This document shows, in pieces, positions 62,832 to 64,000 of a stretch of DNA of 64,000 bases. This DNA comes from Brucella pecoris. Its GTDB lineage: Bacteria > Pseudomonadota > Alphaproteobacteria > Rhizobiales > Rhizobiaceae. The notes under the pieces were generated by a model. The model saw only the letters and a program-made list of their open reading frames with translations. It did not search any database and was not told the DNA's origin. The DNA lies in assembly GCF_006376675.1 (NCBI RefSeq), contig NZ_VEWK01000001.1, forward strand, positions 124,001-188,000, written 5' to 3'. The stretch's first letter is position 1, and each line of letters starts with the position of its first letter. A program made the translations under genes and the position numbers.

Positions 62832-64000
62832 TCATCGTCCGGTGTACCAGTTTGGCAACCACATCGCGATCTGCGGGAAGATCATCAGGATGATAATGGT
62901 CAGCACCATGAGGAAGAAGAAAGGCACGATTGAACGATAGATGTCTATCAGTGTGACTTCTTTTGGTGCCAGCGCTCGCATCATGAACAGATTGTACCCG
63001 AAGGGCGGCGTGATATATGCGATCTGGCAGGTGATCGTGTAGAGTACACCAAACCAGATGGCGTTGAAGCCGAGGCTCTTTACCAGCGGTATGTAGAGCG
63101 GCGCTACGATGACCAGCATCGCCGTGTCATCAAGGAACATGCCCAATATGATGAACGAAAACAGCATCAGCACCAAAATTGTCCATGGCGACAGATCGAA
63201 AGTATGGAGCAATATGCTTTCGATGGCTTTTACCGCTCCAAGACCGTCATAGACCGACGAGAAGCAAAGCGCGGCCAGAATGATCCAGAGGAACATGCAG
63301 GTGACGGTAAGGCTGTTCCGTGTCGTGGTTTCCCAGACAGTCTTGTTGAGGCGTCCGGTGAAAAGCGCGGCAAGTGTCGCGAGTAGCGCGCCGACGGCGG
63401 AGCTTTCCACAAGGCTGGTAACGCCTGTGAGGAACAGTCCCATCATTGCGCCAAACACGACGAGCGGCAGAATTCCTGCGCGCAGAGTGACAAAACGATC
63501 GTGCCACGTGATTTTGTCCAGTTCTTCCTGCGGCAATGTCGGCCCGAGCTCGGGCTGGAAACGGCAACGTATATAGATGTAGATCGCAAAGAGCGCGGCC
63601 ATGAGAAGGCCGGGGCCTATACCTGCAAGCCACAACTGTAAAACCGGCTGCCGGGCAATCATCGCATAGAGAACAAGCACCACGCTTGGCGGAATAAGGA
63701 TGCCAAGCGAGCTGCCAGCCTGGATGACGCCCGTTACCATAACCTTGTTGTAGCCACGTTTCAGCAATTCGGGGAGTGCCACGGTGGCGCCGATTGCCAT
63801 GCCCGCAACGCTCAGGCCGTTCATGCAGGAGATGATGACCATCAGGCCGATCGTTCCAAGCGCCAGACCGCCGCGAATGCCGCCGAACCACACGTGGAAC
63901 ATGCGATAGAGATTGCTGGCAATGCCGGACTCCGAGAGCATGTAGCCCATGAAGACGAAGAACGGCACCGTGATAAGCGGATACCAGTTCAACACCGCAA
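62832..64000 (-). CDS. TRAP transporter large permease DctM (N-terminus beyond window end)
   Basis: At least 389 visible residues of a multi-span permease. Conserved motifs include ISCMNGLSVAGMAIGATVAL near residues 54-73 of the visible part and LVIVAPLYIPLVKSLGFNAI near 305-324, with the final QIAYITPPFGYNLFMMRAL near 334-352. The frame stays open beyond a TTG at 63995, so the real start is upstream. The DctQ subunit is presumably further upstream. Confidence 0.92.
   Translation of the reverse strand, partial: AVLNWYPLITVPFFVFMGYMLSESGIASNLYRMFHVWFGGIRGGLALGTIGLMVIISCMNGLSVAGMAIGATVALPELLKRGYNKVMVTGVIQAGSSLGILIPPSVVLVLYAMIARQPVLQLWLAGIGPGLLMAALFAIYIYIRCRFQPELGPTLPQEELDKITWHDRFVTLRAGILPLVVFGAMMGLFLTGVTSLVESSAVGALLATLAALFTGRLNKTVWETTTRNSLTVTCMFLWIILAALCFSSVYDGLGAVKAIESILLHTFDLSPWTILVLMLFSFIILGMFLDDTAMLVIVAPLYIPLVKSLGFNAIWFGVLYTITCQIAYITPPFGYNLFMMRALAPKEVTLIDIYRSIVPFFFLMVLTIIILMIFPQIAMWLPNWYTGR

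Overview
The window looks like an alphaproteobacterial chromosome of the order Hyphomicrobiales, most likely Brucella/Ochrobactrum. The evidence is a PdhS-type polar histidine kinase, a BA14K-family secreted protein, a DUF982 protein, MgtC, an isocitrate lyase divergent from a RamB-like XRE regulator, a tRNA-His lacking G-1, and dispersed palindromic repeats of the RIME / Bru-RS kind. The DNA is ordinary core and metabolic-island sequence. I see no phage, insertion sequence, CRISPR array or rRNA.

Layout. 1-10.4 kb: a truncated glutamine-synthetase-family gene (polyamine type), a bestrophin channel, isocitrate lyase with its divergent regulator, and a four-gene polyamine ABC transporter (potFGHI-like). 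10.4-17.9 kb: an acyltransferase, an AsmA-like protein, pdhS and tRNA-His, with a candidate orphan small-RNA terminator between the AsmA gene and pdhS. 18-20 kb: small genes (single-span membrane protein, DUF982, mgtC, DUF465, a 52-residue DUF1127-like protein). 20-26.6 kb: a tctCBA tricarboxylate transporter, then a cobalamin riboswitch leading into a btuFCD-like operon. 27-35 kb: a sugar ABC transporter with a gluconolactonase-like enzyme, divergent from a NarL-type two-component system. 35-42.6 kb: a hexuronate/aldonate island (altronate oxidoreductase, GntR regulator, altronate dehydratase, zinc dehydrogenase, TRAP transporter). 42.6-52 kb: an M81 peptidase, RidA, an ABC transporter split over both strands, SDR, RpiR regulator, D-threonine-aldolase-like PLP enzyme and NTF2-like protein. 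52-56.6 kb: proVWX osmoprotectant transporter and a DMT exporter. 56.9-64 kb: BA14K protein, then iron alcohol dehydrogenase, aldehyde dehydrogenase, glutamine-synthetase-like ligase and a TRAP transporter cut by the window end.

How the genes work together. About half of the window is solute uptake: pot, tct, btu, sugar ABC, two TRAP systems, a MalFGK-type ABC system and proU. Most of these systems sit beside enzymes or regulators that point to the substrate. The two least explained and most interesting units are the M81/RidA/D-threonine-aldolase-like cluster (42.6-52 kb) and the ligase/ALDH/Fe-ADH/TRAP cluster (57.6-64 kb). Several binding-protein genes are followed by strong intercistronic hairpins, which suggests a common device for raising binding protein over permease. 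All statements come from reading the sequence and from family knowledge; no database search was run.
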